Shown: positions 9,847-20,555 of the stretch, one piece after another
Position numbering within the stretch: position 1 is the stretch's first letter
Layout: each line of letters begins with the position of its first letter
Origin: Ascoidea rubescens DSM 1968
Lineage: Eukaryota > Ascomycota > Saccharomycetes > Ascoideales > Ascoideaceae
Direction: 5' to 3'
DNA length: 64,000 bases
NCBI RefSeq assembly: GCF_001661345.1
Contig: NW_017962926.1
Coordinates: 1-64,000, forward strand
Notes under the pieces: generated by a model
What the model saw: only the letters and a program-made list of their open reading frames with translations
Databases searched by the model: none
Told to the model about the DNA's origin: nothing
Made by a program: the position numbers and the translations under genes

Positions 9847-10950
9847 ATGACTGTTCAAGTTTTCAAAGATAATCTATCTTCACTATCAAATTCCGAATTA
9901 AAAAATGTGGTTCTGATTTGTATGAACATCTTAGAAGATCGTGCATCATCAAAAGACCAAACACAACATTCTTTCAAGAAAAACAGCCAAGGCCCTTCTG
10001 CTGAAACCAAAACCAAATCAAATGCAAACCAAGATGTGAATCAAAATGAAAAAGAAAATACTGAATCTATTGAACAGGAATTTGAATATTTGGACCATCC
10101 AGTGCAATCACCATCTGTTACTCCTCAAATTATTTCAGAAAAAAAGGATCAAGAATACTCATCATTATCCTCTACATCATCTTTGTCATCTTCATCATCA
10201 CCTATTCCTGTTTTGCCATCAGATGAAAACCAGAAGCCAAATAAAAACTTGATACATAATAATCCCTCATCTGTTAATATAATCTCTATCGATTTTTCTT
10301 TGCTAAATTCTGTTCAAGAATCAGCTCTTGATTTAAAATTAAAATGTGATAAGCTAATAAATAACATAGAAAAAGAATCATTCGACACAAATGAAAATGA
10401 AAATGAAAATGAAAATGAAAATATAAAAAACATCAAAAGCATAGATGAAATCAAAACAAGCAAAGACGCTAATGTAATTTATTTTCATTCTGATTTTGAT
10501 CCCCGTTCTCATCCTTGTACTCATTCTTATCCTTGTACTTATTCTTATCCTCATCATCACCGTTTTTCTCATCGTTTCTCTAATCTATCTCAGTTTCCAC
10601 ATCAATTTCCATCTCCACCCCCTCCAGCACCATTTCCACCACCACATGATGATAATCATCATCATCATGGTCATAAATCAAATCTATTTATTCCACCTCC
10701 ACCACCTCCACCACCTCCACCCTTCTTTAATTGTCCATTTTCAAGAGATCTATTTTCTAATGGGGCTACTTTTAACAAAGATTTTTTGAATGATGAGAAA
10801 CTGAACAATGATGATACAGAAGGCAATTACAAATGGTCTTTTCCATTTTCAGGCCCAGGCCCAAATCCAGATTCATATCGATATAGATCACCATGTGGTC
10901 ATTGTCATAATCATCATCCTTCCAAGAAACATCAAAAAAGCCGTCATTGA
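9847..10950 (+). CDS. Unrecognised Pro/His-rich low-complexity protein
   Basis: 367 residues from an ATG behind a TATA box. I do not recognise a family. The first 30 residues (LSNSELKNVVLICMNILEDR) could form one amphipathic helix, and residues 150-175 (LNSVQESALDLKLKCDKLI) another. Between them lie Ser-rich and Asn/Glu repeat stretches, with (NE)n encoded by a GAAAAT hexamer array at about 10391-10425. The C-terminal half is rich in Pro, His, Tyr and Phe, with a run of ten prolines and clusters of His and Asp. It ends with a CGHCHNHH segment that could bind metal and a basic tail. No signal peptide or membrane helix is visible. The STRE-bearing promoter suggests stress-induced expression. 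The His-rich, Pro-rich make-up resembles intrinsically disordered or metal-binding proteins, but that is only a resemblance. Confidence 0.7.
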   Translation: MTVQVFKDNLSSLSNSELKNVVLICMNILEDRASSKDQTQHSFKKNSQGPSAETKTKSNANQDVNQNEKENTESIEQEFEYLDHPVQSPSVTPQIISEKKDQEYSSLSSTSSLSSSSSPIPVLPSDENQKPNKNLIHNNPSSVNIISIDFSLLNSVQESALDLKLKCDKLINNIEKESFDTNENENENENENIKNIKSIDEIKTSKDANVIYFHSDFDPRSHPCTHSYPCTYSYPHHHRFSHRFSNLSQFPHQFPSPPPPAPFPPPHDDNHHHHGHKSNLFIPPPPPPPPPPFFNCPFSRDLFSNGATFNKDFLNDEKLNNDDTEGNYKWSFPFSGPGPNPDSYRYRSPCGHCHNHHPSKKHQKSRH

Positions 10951-12865
10951 TTTATAATATTGTTAATAATTGGAAACAAAAGTGAAGTACAATTTGAGAT
11001 TATAAAAAGCTTTATCTTTTTTTTTTAAATAATATTTTAACTCTGATTTTTTGGTCTATTTTTTCTGATTTATTTACAATATATTTATCAAATACCCTTT
11101 TAAACTATCCTCTAATTTTCAATTAATACTACGTCAATTTTTTTTTCCTTTTTGTCAAAGTAGACACTTCCGCTACCAGCTATTCAATTTTACTCAAACC
11201 ATACCTATTTTTTTCTAATGTAATCGCCCTATAACATCAATCCTTTGATGTTTCAATAGAAAAACTGTTATCATCAGTAGAAGCCCAATTGTAGGTGAGT
11301 GTTAAAAATACCGAAAAAACATGAACACAGTCCATATAAACACCGCAGGATGCAGAAACAACACAATAGATCAAAACAAGCAAATGAAATGCCGTCGGGG
11401 AATTAACAGCGTCTAATTACGGCAGCTCCTAATGCTGAATCTGCAGCAAGGATTGGCTTGCAATATTAGCTTTGGTTTTGCATACAAAATAATACTCCGC
11501 TGCAGCTTCCAAAGATACAAAGATGCCGAAATTTAAAGTACCTGATTTTATTGTCGTTACCATCATAGGGACTCTTTGACCTGAGGCATTTGAAGGGTTG
11601 TGTTTTTGTGCAAATTCCTAATTTTTTTTTCTTCCGAATTTAGTTGTGGGTTTACTGTTTTAAAAATCATAGCACTACCGATGGTAATAGAAACAAAAAA
11701 AGTAAAAGCAAAATCACTATAAAATGGAATTTTGCATGCTCATAGGACTCAAATTGGTTTTAAAACAATCCTTTTGCTTGCTCATGTTCTTTAAAATATA
11801 AGTTTTGAAAAAAAGATAGAAAAAATTTAATTCAGAAAAATAATCCAATTAGCCAAAATAATTCGACTAATTTATCTAATTATTATTTTTTTATTTGTCC
11901 TGATTTAAATAATTGACACTCTCCTTAATCCTCTTTCTTTGCTAATCACCAGAATTACTCAATTTCACCAGACCACCCAGTACAACCACTCTAAACAGCT
12001 TAAATAGCACTAGGGCACACACTAGTAGTTCAGTTAATCAAATCACTATATAATAACACTAATAATATTTATAATAACTTGAATCCATTTTTTTCATCAG
12101 TAGTACTACTTCCAAACTGCATTTTTTACCTTAATTTTGAAGGCAATTGACTATAGGTGCTCTTTTCGAATCTTCACCTTCATACCCATATGATCTTTGT
12201 CGAAATTACCATGCTCCAACAAACATAAAAGCATAGGAAAATTAATAAAAAAATCAATCGGTAAGTTTTGGTGTTTATTAAAAACAAAATTTCAATTTGA
12301 CATATTAATTTGTTCTGGGAATTATAATATTTTTTCTATATATATGTTTTTTTATGCTAAAACGGGCGTTGTTTTTCTATTTAGAAATATCTATAGCTGG
12401 AATTATTTAAAATTTGTTTACGTTTGTTACTAGTAGAGCAAAGAAATTGAGTAGGCTTTGTATAACCTTTTTTTTCAGTAAATTATAAGCTAAATTCTCT
12501 TTATCCATTTCTCTTATAGCAGCTATTTTCCATATTTTTTTTAATTCATAATTTTCAAGCCTTTCCAAAACAGTATACATGTATGTATATGCATATCACC
12601 ACATAATACGGTTGTTGACTGCTAAATTATGCTATTATTTGCACCCGCAAAGCTGGACCTGAACGCTTTTCCACAAATGTCGTAAAATAAACAAACAGTG
12701 TTAAAAGGTAAAAATCTTGATATAAATAACCTATAACCATATAATTATAAATGCACCTAAGGATTAAATAACAAGATACAAGATAATTGCATACAATAGG
12801 TTTTAATATTTACAAGGAAATATCCAATAACAAGGATTTTTATTACCAATTAGTATTTAAAGATC
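10951..12865. other. Long spacer before BRN1 without a recognised gene
   Basis: 1.9 kb between two plus-strand genes, unusually long here. The part at 11330-11560 is less AT-rich than its surroundings (for example ATGCCGTCGGGG and CTCCGCTGCAGC). No ATG-started frame above 60 codons is convincing; the open frame at 12197-12433 starts with TTG. No tRNA-like T-loop or snRNA sequence was found by eye. It could hold a non-coding RNA, a decayed element or a long promoter. Confidence 0.4.
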
Positions 12866-15493
12866 ATGTCCCTAATTCCATTAAATAATCAGAAAAGAAG
12901 AAAAATATCAAACGATAAAAAATTAGGCAGAAGAGTCAGTGGTGCTTTGATATTTAGACAGCAGTTAACTCAAGTTGATGACACCAGCAAAAACTCCAAT
13001 GATCTAAGCAATATATTAACCACTACAATCATTAATACAACCACCAACCGAAACAATCAATTTTTAGATGATGATGACGATGATGATGACGATCAATTAT
13101 TAATGGATCACGAAAATTTCGAAGAATGGATTCGAATGACAACAGATAACAAGATCAATATAATTAACTCTTGGAATGTTAAATTAATTGACTATTTTCA
13201 TGATTTAAGAGTTCTAAAAGATGATAAAAATAATATAAACTTTCAAAAGGCCTCTACAACCTTAGATGGGTGTATGAAAGTTTACTCATCAAGAGTTGAT
13301 TCAGTAGCAACAGAAACAGGAAAATTATTAACAGGTTTGGGAACTAAGAGCAAAAACAGTAAAGCTGATGGAAATGGTGATCAAAATGATGATGGAGATC
13401 CTAATAACAAATTGAGCAATGATCAAGATATTAATGAATTTTTTCCTGATGAAAACAATTCTAAAAAAAAAGAAAGAAAGAATAGAAATAGATTTCTTGA
13501 AACAACTTTAGTCAAAGATTTTGATGAATTAAAAATAAAAAAATTAGAACAAGAGTTTCAAATTGATCCACTCTTCAAAAAAGCCTTGTCTGAATTTGAC
13601 GAGGGTGGTGCAAAATCCTTATTGTTAAACAATTTAGATATTAATAAAGAAGGAAGAGTGGTATTTGATACTGGAAGTCAGAATAATGAAATAATTATAA
13701 AAGATTATGATGATAATGGTGATCAAAGCATACACCCAACCGAAATTGGGCAACTACAATCAGAATTGGATGAGGAAAAAAATGACAAAATCTTGCCAGA
13801 AAAATCAGAGATCAATATTTTAAATTTTTCAACAATTGATTTTTCTTTTTTTAAAAAGATTTTGTACAGAAATAATAAAGAATTAGAAAATTTATCTGTT
13901 TGCAAAAAGATTTCTCAAATTGAAGAAATCTCTAATAATGTGGGAAAGTCAAAAAATTTAATTGACAATTTACTAACCATCGAAGAATCTTTTGTTTTTT
14001 ATGGTGATCAGAGCGATGAAAATCCTTTTCCATTTGAAGATTCAAAATTTTTGGAAGCTAATGATATCACTGAAAACAATTTTAGTAATGGAAATAAAAA
14101 CGTACTAAATTCTGATGAACAACATATTGATAATAACATAGATTTTTTTCCCAACGACGATATGGATATGCCTGCCTTTGAAGACATTAATAATAATTTT
14201 AATGACGAGGATGATGATAATGATGAGGATGACAATGACCACCAAGAACAAAATGATTCCTTAGATCAAATTGGAGCTCTCAGTAACAAAGCTGCCGCCG
14301 TTTTAAATACTTTAATTGATAATGAAATAAATGATGATGATAATTTTGATATAGAAGATCCAAATTCATCAAAAAGAATACTTGATGTAAATATAATGGC
14401 CTATTTTGACAATCAGGGAAATAAAAATTGGGCAGGTCCTTTATACACCAGAAACACACACTGGAAGATTAATGCATTCAAGAAAAATACTTTGGGAATT
14501 CCAAGTAATAGTAATGAAATTGAAACTAAAAATGATAGTAATGAAAGTTTTTCAAAAGGGATAAATAAAAAAAAAAACAAATTAGAATTTACGATTGATT
14601 TTTTTTCAGACGATATTGATGAAGAGATTTTATTCAAGTCGTCTAAAACATCGATTGATTTACCTGCAAAACAAAGAATAAGTAAAGACAATAATTTATT
14701 GCCAAAAGATCTTTATTTTTCGTCAAGTAGATTGATTCATTTTTTCTTAAAACCTGATGATAATTTAGCAATATATGTTCATAAGGGTATTAAAAAAGAT
14801 ACTCAGACTGATAATTACATAGAAGAGCCTAAAGCTGAACCAGATAATGGAATTGTTCATGATCATGCTGATGAAAAGTTTTTCGCAAATGCCTATGAAG
14901 ATGCTGAAAATGAAAAAAATGAAAAAGACAACTTTTATCAAGATGATATTCCGATTGATGCAGGAGCAGATGTTTTTGATGATGATTTTGGTGATGCTTA
15001 TGGTATGGATGTTAGCCAGGTAATTCAAAGAGACTCAATTAGTCCTAGTGAAAATTTTGGCTCTAATTCTTCTAGCAGAAGAAGAGGAGGCGATACTGTT
15101 AGTTATTCTAAAATTGCCAAAAGAGTTGATGTCAAAATGCTTAAAGACAACCTATGGAGTGCTTTTAATACAGTAAAAAAGGAAAAAGAAAAGATATCAT
15201 CACATAGACACAGTGAAGAGAATCAAAAAGAGAATCAAAAAGAGAATCAAGAAGAAGATAAAACCGAAACTGAAGAGCAAGTCAATGGCTCAAAACTGCC
15301 ACTCGAGGTTGATAATGATATCAAGTTTAGTGATATCGTTAAAAATACAAGCGATATGTACTCTTTGGAAGAAAGACGAGATTTGAGTACCAGTTATTTT
15401 TTTATTTGTGTTCTTCATTTAGCAAATGAAAATGGATTGACAATCGAAGGTGATGTTAACTATTCTGATTTTAGAATAAAAGGGATGACATGA
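12866..15493 (+). CDS. BRN1: BRN1, condensin kleisin subunit (CAP-H/Barren)
   Basis: 875 residues from the ATG at 12866. The start, with NQKRRKISNDKK and then GRRVSGALIFRQQL, followed by NFEEWIRMTTDNKIN with many aliphatic residues, matches the N-terminal helical domain that contacts the Smc2 neck. The central WAGPLYTRNTHWKI segment and the C-terminal KIAKRVDVKMLKDNLW plus TFEE-like winged-helix end are the other two conserved blocks of the family. Brn1 closes the Smc2-Smc4 ring and recruits Ycs4 and Ycg1 for mitotic chromosome compaction. Acidic Asp-rich tracts (about residues 70-80, 430-460 and 700-720) are inserted between domains, and the 15230-15250 stretch has a short KENQ repeat. Length is close to the usual 750-900. 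One CTG codon at 15296 falls in a non-conserved place. Confidence 0.92.
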   Translation: MSLIPLNNQKRRKISNDKKLGRRVSGALIFRQQLTQVDDTSKNSNDLSNILTTTIINTTTNRNNQFLDDDDDDDDDQLLMDHENFEEWIRMTTDNKINIINSWNVKLIDYFHDLRVLKDDKNNINFQKASTTLDGCMKVYSSRVDSVATETGKLLTGLGTKSKNSKADGNGDQNDDGDPNNKLSNDQDINEFFPDENNSKKKERKNRNRFLETTLVKDFDELKIKKLEQEFQIDPLFKKALSEFDEGGAKSLLLNNLDINKEGRVVFDTGSQNNEIIIKDYDDNGDQSIHPTEIGQLQSELDEEKNDKILPEKSEINILNFSTIDFSFFKKILYRNNKELENLSVCKKISQIEEISNNVGKSKNLIDNLLTIEESFVFYGDQSDENPFPFEDSKFLEANDITENNFSNGNKNVLNSDEQHIDNNIDFFPNDDMDMPAFEDINNNFNDEDDDNDEDDNDHQEQNDSLDQIGALSNKAAAVLNTLIDNEINDDDNFDIEDPNSSKRILDVNIMAYFDNQGNKNWAGPLYTRNTHWKINAFKKNTLGIPSNSNEIETKNDSNESFSKGINKKKNKLEFTIDFFSDDIDEEILFKSSKTSIDLPAKQRISKDNNLLPKDLYFSSSRLIHFFLKPDDNLAIYVHKGIKKDTQTDNYIEEPKAEPDNGIVHDHADEKFFANAYEDAENEKNEKDNFYQDDIPIDAGADVFDDDFGDAYGMDVSQVIQRDSISPSENFGSNSSSRRRGGDTVSYSKIAKRVDVKMLKDNLWSAFNTVKKEKEKISSHRHSEENQKENQKENQEEDKTETEEQVNGSKLPLEVDNDIKFSDIVKNTSDMYSLEERRDLSTSYFFICVLHLANENGLTIEGDVNYSDFRIKGMT

Positions 15494-16205
15494 TTTTGTT
15501 TATTGAATGTTCTATTTAGAGTTTCTTGAGTTGTATTGTTTTTTATGATTAGTTTTTTTGGATCGTTTTTTGTACTTTTTAAAATACCCATTATTTTTTA
15601 TTTTTAAATTTTTAATAAAAAGCAAAAATATAAATTATGTTTATGTACAGTGAAGGCAAACTATAAATATTTTGAAGAGAGAGTATATTGAATATGCACT
15701 AAAAAATTAAGTAAAAAGTAAAATTAAAAAAAAATAAGTTAATAATTAAACTGTTATGATAAATATCATAAAAAAATATTAATATTTGACATAGAATATA
15801 TGGGTATGTAGTTTGAATCTTTTAATAGGCTTGTGTAATTTGATTTCAAGTTTTAATGCTAATTTCACAACTTTTCTTCAAAAAATAACTGGAATATGAA
15901 AAAATAAGATAAAATAAAATAAAAAAACACAAGCAAAATTCAATAAAAAATAGAGATTTAAAATTGACTCTTTTGTTTTTTTGTGGAATATAAAAATAGA
16001 AATAAAACACAAACAAAACCATAAATATAAAAGTAACAAATCAATTTGTAAAAAAATAGTACATGAAAAAAAAAAAAAATTTTAAAAATTGCATTGTAAT
16101 TTCCTTCTATTTTTTTTTGTTTGATTTTTAATTTTTTCCAATTTTAATTTCTTTTTAATTTTTTTTACTTTTGTTATTTATTTATTTAAATAATAATAAA
16201 GAAAA
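15494..16205. other. Convergent spacer BRN1 / YME1
   Basis: 712 bases of AT-rich 3' flank from two facing genes. The plus strand is T-rich after BRN1, then A-rich, then T-rich again toward YME1. Nothing else is visible. Confidence 0.6.
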
Positions 16206-18413
16206 TCAAGCCTGCGGTTCCATTACTGGAAAGGGAGGTTTATTTGAAGTTTCTTTATATTTTTTATCGCGTTCATCGCTTCCTTTAATAACAGTATTTG
16301 ATACCAATTTGTCCTTCTCAATTATTTCACCTTTAACGACTTTTTCGATTTCATCTTTTGTCAAAGTTTCATATTCCATTAAACCATTTGCTAATCTAGT
16401 TAATTCTAGTTTTCTATCATTCAATAATTTTCTTGTTCTTTCTTCACTCTCTTTTAATAATCTAACAACTTCTTGATCGGCATTATCTCTAATTTTTGAA
16501 GACCAAGAATCCCATTCATCAGATAATTTGACAGGACCTACTTTATCAGACATACCGTATTGGGTTACCATTGCTCTTGCAACGCCGGTTGCGTTACTTA
16601 AATCTGAACTACAACCAGTGCTGACGTTTTCTGGAGTATAAATAATTTCTTCAGCGATTTTGCCACCCATTGCAACATCTAATCTTGCGAGACATTCTTT
16701 GAAAGTCAAGTCGTGCTTATCCATTTCAGGTAGTTGAAAGGTTACACCTAGGGCTCTACCTCTTGGTAAAACGGTTGCTTTGTATAGGGAGGTTGCACCT
16801 GGGGTATATAATGCCATAATTGCATGACCAGCTTCATGAAAGGCAGTTGATCTTCTTGATGCTTCAGTTATGACCATTGTTTTCTTTGCAGCGCCCATTA
16901 AAATCTTATCTTTTGCCCATTCGAAATGGTTCATATCAACAGATAGAGCATTTTGTTGGGAAGCGTAAACAGCAGCTTGGTTGACTAGATTCATCAATTC
17001 AGCACCAGATAAGCCTGGAGTACCTCTTGCAATAATGGTTGGATCAACGTCGGAGCCAATTTCTATATTTTTCATGTGGTGAGTTAAGATTTGAGTTCTA
17101 CCTCTAACATCGGGTAAATCAACGTTGACGATTTTATCAAATCTACCAGGTCTTGTTAAAGCTTTATCCAAGGATTCAGGAAAGTTTGTAGCACCGATTA
17201 TAATGATACCAGAGGTTTGAGAAAAGCCATCTAATTCGACTAGTAATTGGTTCAAAGTTTGTTTTACATAGGCTTGATCCCTTGGATTTCTTTTACCACC
17301 AATTGCATCTAATTCATCAATAAAGACAATTGCAGGAGCTCTTGATCTGGCTTGAGAGAACAATTCACGAACTCTTTTAGCACCAACACCCACATATAGT
17401 TCGTCGAATTCGGAACCAGACATGAAAAAAAAGGGAACCCCAGCTTCACCAGCGGTTGCTCTAGCCAATAATGTTTTACCGGTACCAGGAGGACCAGTTA
17501 ATAGAACACCCTTTGGTAATTTACCACCGAGGCCAGTGAATTTGGAGGGATCTTTTAGAAACTCTACAATTTCTTCCAATTCAGCTCTTGCTTCATCGAC
17601 ACCACAAACATCATCAAATTTAACGGTTGAAGTTGAGCCATCGATTGATTTATCAGTAATTTCTGAGTTTTTGAAAATGGTGCCATTCTCGACTAGCCAT
17701 GAAAAGCCCTCAGTACCAGCCCAAGTTAAGAAACCGATTGGGATGATTAGTTTTAGTAGTTTTGTTAAGATGGTCCAGCCCGATTCTGTTATCACGACGT
17801 GAACAGGAAGATGTTTTGAACCAAAAGAAGAATTTAAAGGGATATTAGTATTGTTATCCAAGATGTTATTTTGAGAGCTGTTATTGTTGAGAGGGTTGTT
17901 GTTGTTGATTTGGTTTGAGGAGTTTTGTTGTAAATTATAAGAAGTGGCCAAATTATGAGCTTTAATGAAGTTACCAGTTTTCTTCAAGGCTTCTATGTAT
18001 AGATTAATACACTCATTGTTTTTAGCGATTCCAGGAGTTTCGAATCTTGATATTATGACTTGGGGGTAATTTGAAGATAGTAACAATCTATAAAAATCAG
18101 CTTGGATGATTGGATTTGATAGATTTGAGTTTGCATATTGTTCTTTTGAAGCTAGTAAAGACTTTAGATTGTTGTTTAGATTATTGTTCAAGTTGTTTAA
18201 ATTGTTCGAGTTTTGGTGGTTGTTGTTCAAGTTACTATTGTTGAAATTATCATTAATGTTTCTGAGTAAAGAAGTGGAAACGAAATTTCTTTTTGTTATT
18301 AAAAATTTTTGGTTTTTTCTCAATAGGATTGATGCAGTCGCAGTTGAAGCTATTGGGATGGAGGCATTTAAGAGCCAGGAAGATGTGAGAGGATTAGTGA
18401 TGAATCGTTGCAT
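16206..18413 (-). CDS. YME1: YME1, mitochondrial i-AAA protease
   Basis: 735 residues from the ATG at 18413. The N-terminus ([15 protein letters not shown], followed by a Lys/Arg/Ser-rich stretch) fits a mitochondrial presequence. An Asn-rich linker is followed by one membrane segment (about residues 216-236), then the AAA+ domain with Walker A GPPGTGKT (about 310-317), Walker [12 protein letters not shown] and the second region of homology around [20 protein letters not shown]. The M41 protease domain has the zinc motif HEAGH (about residue 525). A single membrane segment and a domain facing the intermembrane space mark it as Yme1 rather than the two-span m-AAA proteins Yta10/Yta12. It degrades unassembled inner-membrane and intermembrane-space proteins. 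No CTG codon was seen in the roughly 480 C-terminal codons read. Confidence 0.96.
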   Translation of the reverse strand: MQRFITNPLTSSWLLNASIPIASTATASILLRKNQKFLITKRNFVSTSLLRNINDNFNNSNLNNNHQNSNNLNNLNNNLNNNLKSLLASKEQYANSNLSNPIIQADFYRLLLSSNYPQVIISRFETPGIAKNNECINLYIEALKKTGNFIKAHNLATSYNLQQNSSNQINNNNPLNNNSSQNNILDNNTNIPLNSSFGSKHLPVHVVITESGWTILTKLLKLIIPIGFLTWAGTEGFSWLVENGTIFKNSEITDKSIDGSTSTVKFDDVCGVDEARAELEEIVEFLKDPSKFTGLGGKLPKGVLLTGPPGTGKTLLARATAGEAGVPFFFMSGSEFDELYVGVGAKRVRELFSQARSRAPAIVFIDELDAIGGKRNPRDQAYVKQTLNQLLVELDGFSQTSGIIIIGATNFPESLDKALTRPGRFDKIVNVDLPDVRGRTQILTHHMKNIEIGSDVDPTIIARGTPGLSGAELMNLVNQAAVYASQQNALSVDMNHFEWAKDKILMGAAKKTMVITEASRRSTAFHEAGHAIMALYTPGATSLYKATVLPRGRALGVTFQLPEMDKHDLTFKECLARLDVAMGGKIAEEIIYTPENVSTGCSSDLSNATGVARAMVTQYGMSDKVGPVKLSDEWDSWSSKIRDNADQEVVRLLKESEERTRKLLNDRKLELTRLANGLMEYETLTKDEIEKVVKGEIIEKDKLVSNTVIKGSDERDKKYKETSNKPPFPVMEPQA

Positions 18414-19043
18414 GCTGAGTGGTAGAAGATGGTGGATAGTGCACAGTGAACAGTGAACAGTGTCTGGGATAGCAGAGTGAAGAGGTTAGCAGATGTATTT
18501 GGTGAAAAGAAAATAACTGGTGGTAAATAGAGGTGGAAGTGGACGAGCTGAAGAGAGTAAAGGCAATAGCCAGCTCAGGCAGTGGGCAAAAGAGGACGTA
18601 GACTCGAAGACTAGATAGTTGTAGGTGGAACAGTGCTGCTTCTGCTGTTTTTGCTTCTTCTTTTTCTGCTTCTTCTTCTTCTCCCTCCTCTGCCTCCCTT
18701 CCACGGCGGCAAAAGCACCAAAAACAGCAGCCCGGCCCGGCCAAAACCCGCCGCTGCGGAAAGACCCCGTTTTTTGTTCCACGGGACCGGTCCTGTTTAT
18801 ATGCGCGTGCATGCGTTTGAATGTGTGTATATGCGATACATATCGGTGGTTTTTCTCTGGAGGTCCATGGCTGTGGGTGTGGTTTTGGCAGAGCAAAAGT
18901 TTTGCTTTTTTTACCCCAGAATTTACAGCTTTATTCCTCCAGCAGCAATGAATGGACCTACAACAGTATAAATACACGAGAAAAGGAGACAAAGTTGTTC
19001 CTGTCTGCTCAAAGACCTGCTGTGCTCTTGGTTGTATCTTGAA
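18414..19043. promoter_or_regulatory. Divergent promoter YME1 / RING gene with GC-rich island
   Basis: 630 bases. A GC-rich block at about 18690-18800 contains CCCGGCCCGGCC and ACCGGTCC within otherwise ordinary DNA, flanked by a CTTCTT-rich pyrimidine tract at 18635-18700. Several overlapping open frames on both strands here are a by-product of the GC-rich, stop-poor composition and lack any family likeness. Confidence 0.5.
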
Positions 19044-19994
19044 ATGAACTCCCAAATGGCTCCCAAGCTTTGCAATAGCGACATCAATAGCGACATCAAT
19101 AGCGACAACCATAATCACAATCTTCAAATCAAGAAAAACCTAATAAACAATCTAGTCAGCTCCATAATTTCCATTCCTTATAGCAATGAAAACAAAATAT
19201 CAAAGGAATCCATTTGGAACTGCTTGTTTCTTCTAATAGACGACGTTGATAAAAAGCATTATAAAAACTATTTGCATATCGACTTATTTGACTATTTGAT
19301 TGATTTCACTCAAAATGATACCCATTCAATTGATACAAAGATCACTGAATTAAGATTCCTAAAGAACAATCTACTAATTTATAATAAAAACTTTAATAGA
19401 TTTCTATTGTTTTATTTATCCAACTTGCTAAAATATAATACACTATCTTTATTAAATGAAAAGATTACAATAGATGATCAAGCCAAAAAAATTATATTGA
19501 ACTGTCAATTTAATATCAGAAACCTAAATACATTAAAAAGAATAATAAATAACAATACCAGCATTGATGACATTAATAACAATAATAACTGTCCAATTTG
19601 TTTATTAAATAATAAACAGTTTTACTATTTTACTGAATGTGGCCATTCAATATGTAAAGACTGTTCAATTAGTCTTATCCACTTCAATCATAACGATGAT
19701 AATGATAATGATAATCAAATTCAGAATAACGCTCATTTTAATACTCACAATACTGAGGATAAGAAAATAAAATTCATTAATGATAATCTTAATTTTAAAT
19801 TCAAATGTTGTTTTTGTAGAACAAAAATTTACAATATTATTGGTCAATCTCAATTATTAAATGAAATAAATCTATATCATTTATTATTTAATAATAATAA
19901 TAAAAATAAAAATGACAACAAATTATCAATAAAAATATGGTACAACTTATCAAAAATTTATTCCATCGAAAAATTAGACTTTTTATTTACTTAA
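19044..19994 (+). CDS. RING-finger protein, family not recognised
   Basis: 316 residues from the ATG at 19044 (a second ATG follows at 19056). The C-terminal half has a RING pattern: CPIC, then CGHSICKDCS, then an Asn/Asp-rich insert of about 45 residues, then CCFCRTKI, which closes the finger. The insert is longer than usual between the second and last zinc ligand groups. The N-terminal 180 residues are helical and hydrophobic, without a domain I can name. It is probably an E3 ubiquitin or SUMO ligase by its RING. The partner and pathway cannot be read from sequence. The first codons include three in-frame copies of a 12-base unit encoding SDIN, at about 19075-19106. Confidence 0.7.
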   Translation: MNSQMAPKLCNSDINSDINSDNHNHNLQIKKNLINNLVSSIISIPYSNENKISKESIWNCLFLLIDDVDKKHYKNYLHIDLFDYLIDFTQNDTHSIDTKITELRFLKNNLLIYNKNFNRFLLFYLSNLLKYNTLSLLNEKITIDDQAKKIILNCQFNIRNLNTLKRIINNNTSIDDINNNNNCPICLLNNKQFYYFTECGHSICKDCSISLIHFNHNDDNDNDNQIQNNAHFNTHNTEDKKIKFINDNLNFKFKCCFCRTKIYNIIGQSQLLNEINLYHLLFNNNNKNKNDNKLSIKIWYNLSKIYSIEKLDFLFT

Positions 19995-20477
19995 TCAAAC
20001 CCATCTCATTTCTTTAAATCAATCTTTCTTCATCTACAATTACTCTTCATATTAAAATATAGCAGACTTCATATTCTTAAAAACGTATATAAATATAAAA
20101 GCATTAAATAAATCTTTTTTTGAATAAATAACAAGAAAATAAATTTGGTGTTTTTCTTTAATTAGAATTTATTGTTCATAAAAATACTTGAATCTTAAAT
20201 TTAATTTAGTAATATTAAAAAATGTTTTTGTTAAGCAACTGTTTAAAACATTTTTAATTAATAATTACTTTAATTGACTCAAGTTAATAAATATAAAAAA
20301 ATTTATCCCATCAAACTTAATTTGATTTCCATTTTAATAACTTTTTTAATATATTTGACACAATTCAAAATAAAAATCAATTATTATTATTATTATTTAT
20401 TTCAACTTTATTACTATTAATATCAATTAAATCTTCAATCCAATTCTTTTTCTTCTCAACAATTATAATTCGTCTGC
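19995..20477. other. Convergent spacer RING gene / RPL41
   Basis: 483 AT-rich bases forming the 3' flanks of two facing genes. A short TTATTA run lies at about 20380-20397. Nothing else was recognised. Confidence 0.55.
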
Positions 20478-20555
20478 TTATTTGGATCTAGCTCTGACCT
20501 TCCGTCTCTTTCTCTTAAGTCTTCTAACTCTCTTCTTTCTCCATTTAGCTCTCAT
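20478..20555 (-). CDS. RPL41: RPL41, ribosomal protein eL41 (25 residues)
   Basis: A 26-codon frame on the minus strand starts MRAKWRKKR and ends KVRARSK, nearly all Arg and Lys. It is identical to yeast eL41 except for one residue (Val at position 10, Thr in S. cerevisiae as I recall it). eL41 is the smallest ribosomal protein and lies as one helix at the bridge between the two subunits. The gene is too short for normal ORF calling. A TACTAAC box and an acceptor AG stand just before the ATG, so transcription probably starts upstream of an intron in the leader (separate entry). An AGCCCTA match, resembling the Tbf1 sites used in ribosomal-protein promoters of several yeasts, lies near 20855 on the minus strand. 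Confidence 0.97.
   Translation of the reverse strand: MRAKWRKKRVRRLKRKRRKVRARSK

Noticed and set aside
11200-12170. Solo LTR or other old retroelement in the pre-BRN1 spacer
   Set aside because: Scattered TG and CA ends and TATA-like runs are present, but no matching ends, primer site or target duplication could be shown.
12160-12185. TTTTCGAATCTTC resembling a tRNA T-loop
   Set aside because: No acceptor, D-arm or anticodon stem can be drawn around it.
12197-12433. 78-codon plus-strand frame before BRN1
   Set aside because: TTG start, Phe/Tyr/Lys/Ile-rich translation from AT-rich DNA. A GTAAGT inside tempted an intron reading, but no ATG exon or continuing frame was found.
18394-19127. 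Several overlapping open frames on both strands in the YME1/RING promoter
   Set aside because: Most start with TTG or GTG. They are Lys/Glu/Phe/Leu homopolymer-like or Arg/Ala-rich and follow from GC-rich, stop-poor DNA; no family likeness.
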